NCBI GenBank assembly: GCA_017849585.1
Contig: JAFIGT010000029.1
Location: 99,382-163,381, forward strand
Length of the DNA stretch: 64,000 nucleotides
Direction: 5' to 3'
From: Verrucomicrobium sp.
Lineage (GTDB): Bacteria; Verrucomicrobiota; Verrucomicrobiia; Methylacidiphilales; UBA1321
Every line of letters begins with the position of its first letter. Positions within the stretch are counted from its first letter, which is position 1. The notes below the pieces were generated by a model. It was not told the DNA's origin, ran no database searches, and saw only the letters and a list, made by a program, of their open reading frames with translations. This document shows, in pieces, positions 62,314 through 64,000 of the stretch. The translations under genes were made by a program, and so were the position numbers.

Positions 62314-62748
62314 GTGCAAGAGATCGACATTGAAGAGCTGCTATCGGCTCACCCCTACCTGATTGATCCCAAGCTTAAAGGCATCGTACCGACACGCCAG
62401 CAAAGCAAAGGATCGTATCGTTACGACTTGGGATTTGAGACGCGGGCAGGGCTCACAATCGTCGAAATCAAAAAGGTCGAACTCAAGTCTGCCGACGTGA
62501 GTCAATTGCTCGACTATTGCCGTACATGGGGGCGGAGCACCAAAAAGCCGCTAGCTAAAACCCATTACCTCATCGGCAAGAAGCCTGCCGATTGCAGCGA
62601 CCTGCAAACCGCCGTCAATCGCTCCGTCCGTGACATCCGCATTCTTTTCGTCGGTGCAGATATTCCTTGGTACCTAGCTATGATTGGCCGTCAGTACCGC
62701 CCGTACATCGAAGGCTATGCCAAGAATGTCGTGCACATACGACTTTAG
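62314..62748 (+). CDS. NucS-like PD-(D/E)XK endonuclease
   Basis: The GTG at 62314 starts a 144-aa protein. IDIEELLSAHPYLIDPKLKG is the N-terminal helix pattern of NucS/DUF91-like nucleases; Asp in RYDLGFE and the motif TIVEIKK (Asp-x10-Glu-x-Lys) form the active site, followed by a Gln-containing helix (QLLDYCR). It is a stand-alone catalytic domain. It is the last gene of the operon with parA, so its activity may be guided by the ATPase (inference). Confidence 0.7.
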   Translation: MQEIDIEELLSAHPYLIDPKLKGIVPTRQQSKGSYRYDLGFETRAGLTIVEIKKVELKSADVSQLLDYCRTWGRSTKKPLAKTHYLIGKKPADCSDLQTAVNRSVRDIRILFVGADIPWYLAMIGRQYRPYIEGYAKNVVHIRL

Positions 62749-63010
62749 GCAACTCGGGCGAGATTACTTAAATCTCCTACCTCATTCCTATTGAGGAGGC
62801 TTTCGAGTACTGGCAACGCCTCCGCCTCAAGCACTACCTCAGCGTCACCATCATCGAAACCAATTCTGATGGTAGTAAGATCCGGAATCGCAAAGACAGA
62901 AAAAGATAATGTCAATCTGTGGCACACTGACACACAAAAACCTTGCATCTATTTTCCGAAGAGAACTAAGCTCATGTTTAATTATATGAAACCTGAACTT
63001 ACGCCGATAA
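62749..63010. other. Intergenic region, no gene seen
   Basis: A reading frame with MFNYMKPELTPIIEPEKE (from 62973) ends at 63060 and overlaps the next gene in another frame; it may be the original N-terminus of that gene before a frameshift at the A5 run near 63020. Confidence 0.35.
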
Positions 63011-63571
63011 TTGAACCGGAAAAAGAGCGATATTGTAGCGCTGCTTTCAACGCACATTAAAACTCTGATTTATGAACGATCAGGTGTAGTCAGTTTTTTT
63101 GATCGCAATTCGGGAGTTGTAGGTTTCGTTGTTTGGGCGATGCTCTTTTTTAGTGCTTTGGGATTAGCGTTTGTTAAAACGTACTATTTTATTCAGGCCA
63201 AAACTGAAGTAGCCAAAAATTTGGCCAAAGACAGCAGCAATTTTGAGGCTATAGGTCGAAAGGTTGATTATCTTGTTAGCTTGTCAGCATCTGGAACGTG
63301 GCTTTGGTATTTTTTTGGTCTCGCTTGCTTTATAATAGCATCCCTTATTATTTCGATAATTCTGGCCTGCATCACAGCCAATCTTGCTTCAAACAAGGCA
63401 CCAAGTTTTTTAGTGTTTTCTCAGTATGCGCAGAGACAGAAAGAAATGACTCTTAAAGATGCCGAATTTTCTTTGAAGCTATTTATTGGGTCATTATTTC
63501 TTGATGTGGCCGTCAATGTGGTAGCCGCCTGCTTATTTACATATTGGATTCAAAAATGGTTCACGCCTTAG
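63011..63571 (+). CDS. Membrane protein, possibly frameshifted start
   Basis: The frame opens at a TTG (63011) without a ribosome binding site. The 186-aa product has about three to four hydrophobic helices (GVVGFVVWAMLFFSALGLAF; WYFFGLACFIIASLIISIIL; FIGSLFLDVAVNVVAACLFT). The MFNYMKPELTP frame just upstream could join it by a one-base change. AT-rich. Unknown family. Confidence 0.5.
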   Translation: MNRKKSDIVALLSTHIKTLIYERSGVVSFFDRNSGVVGFVVWAMLFFSALGLAFVKTYYFIQAKTEVAKNLAKDSSNFEAIGRKVDYLVSLSASGTWLWYFFGLACFIIASLIISIILACITANLASNKAPSFLVFSQYAQRQKEMTLKDAEFSLKLFIGSLFLDVAVNVVAACLFTYWIQKWFTP

Positions 63572-63589
63572 CAGAGTTATTAGTGAACC

Positions 63590-63835
63590 TAAAAGCGCCA
63601 GCGCTTGCCCCCACCTTCCTCATGGGCAAGCCAGCGGCGCGATTGGTACAGTTCCCGCGAGAGCGGGATGGATATTGGAGCCGTCTAACGCAGGCGGCAT
63701 GACAGGCCAATCACTTAACGGCGAAACAGGGTTGGCATGACGCCTGCCGGACTTGAGTCGGTGATGGTGTGAAGGCGCAGAAGAGACGGCCTTCCAAGGT
63801 TCGACCACAGGCTCTAGATCGGATAATTGAGACAT
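63590..63835. other. GC-rich structured intergenic region
   Basis: Several stems are visible, e.g. CTTGCCC/GGGCAAG (63603-63635) and CCCGC/GCGGG (63657-63667). No gene seen. It may be the end of an insertion sequence or a structured RNA; I cannot decide. Confidence 0.35.
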
Positions 63836-63889
63836 ATTATTTTGGCTTAATTAGAGTTATGCACTGTAGAAACCTTTTTCTGACTTTGG

Positions 63890-63895
63890 TATAAT
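63890..63895 (+). promoter_or_regulatory. -10 element TATAAT
   Basis: A consensus TATAAT with a weak -35 lies only 6 bases before the ATG at 63902, so transcription would begin at or inside the start codon. Confidence 0.4.
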
Positions 63896-63901
63896 CAGCG
63901 T

Positions 63902-64000
63902 ATGGAGCAACCTGTAGAGAAAGTGATCAAACTGGCCCTTGAGCTGACGCAGCAGTACATGACGCCGTACGGGGCGGTGAGGAGTCGCAAGGACTTCACG
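63902..64000 (+). CDS. Start of a gene cut by the window edge, possibly a transposase
   Basis: The first 33 codons read MEQPVEKVIKLALELTQQYM and then TPYGAVRSRKDFT. The R-S-R-K-D-F-T phrase recalls the N-terminus of IS4/IS5-type transposases, where it precedes a Q-rich helix, but too little is visible for a firm call. Confidence 0.45.
   Translation, partial: MEQPVEKVIKLALELTQQYMTPYGAVRSRKDFT

Noticed and set aside
63780..63830. tRNA T-arm-like GGTTCGACC
   Set aside because: Flanking bases do not form the T stem and no cloverleaf is present. No tRNA, rRNA or CRISPR array was found anywhere in the window.

Overview
The window looks like chromosomal DNA of a free-living member of the Verrucomicrobiota; the genus is not resolved. 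This is an inference from gene content: the tail of a prepilin-like protein with an H-x9-DG signature at the left edge, a PEP-CTERM protein, a GH106-type rhamnosidase, a tyrosine integrase ending in the GNSP..IF.HYRE form common in this phylum, and a small LTPDEAAWYLGF helix-turn-helix protein. Most of the window is GC-rich with closely packed genes. Parts of 26.5-27.7 kb and most of 50.1-63.6 kb are more AT-rich and carry integrase, repeat, partition-like and unrecognised genes, so they read as accessory DNA.

Layout. 0-6 kb: prepilin tail, PocR/AraC regulator divergent from a double-Rossmann FAD oxidoreductase, a 98-aa protein behind a possible attenuator, and a class III aminotransferase. 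6-24 kb: a stress and envelope block with small lipoproteins, DUF1328 (twice), lmo0937-type, DUF3185, DUF892, CsbD and YflT-like proteins, an alpha-glucan branching-type enzyme with a transglutaminase, a DUF748 protein, two tandem sensor kinases with two CheY-like receivers, and an NtrC-type sigma-54 activator. Reading the intergenic DNA by eye shows sigma-54 -24/-12 elements in front of nearly all of these small operons, with an 11-bp TGCA-N3-TGCA palindrome upstream of most of them. I propose that they form one sigma-54 regulon run by the local NtrC-type protein (20232-21593). 24-26.6 kb: dnaA with a DnaA box directly before its GTG start, then a 0.9-kb gene-poor stretch.

26.4-28.1 kb: repeat-rich DNA with a 36-bp inverted repeat and GGGGACAG inverted pairs that bracket two AT-rich genes. 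28-35 kb: a mandelate racemase-type dehydratase divergent from its likely IclR regulator; a nitrogen block (beta-barrel porin with a sigma-54 element, PII, glutamine synthetase); and ilvN preceded by a textbook-like attenuator with a 13-codon, valine-rich leader peptide. 35-43 kb: a sugar-degradation cluster (GH106 rhamnosidase, a six-hairpin-type glycosidase, divergent AraC regulator, SGNH hydrolase). 43-50 kb: DUF1345 protein, ilvC (also with a possible attenuator), TPR protein, LrgA/LrgB divergent from a LysR regulator with a 19-bp palindromic operator, PIG-L deacetylase and NUDIX hydrolase.

50-64 kb: an accessory region with a PIN-like protein, a tyrosine integrase, an FkbM methyltransferase, an excisionase-like pair, a two-gene operon (soluble 327-aa protein plus 4-TM protein) resembling a defence cassette, a PEP-CTERM protein, a LuxR regulator, a 49-bp near-perfect palindrome, RHH-like genes, and an operon of four genes: a basic 153-aa protein, a ParA ATPase, a 172-aa helical protein and a NucS-like PD-(D/E)XK nuclease. 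The last operon and the two-gene operon are the best candidates for undescribed systems. The window ends inside the first codons of a gene that may be a transposase.
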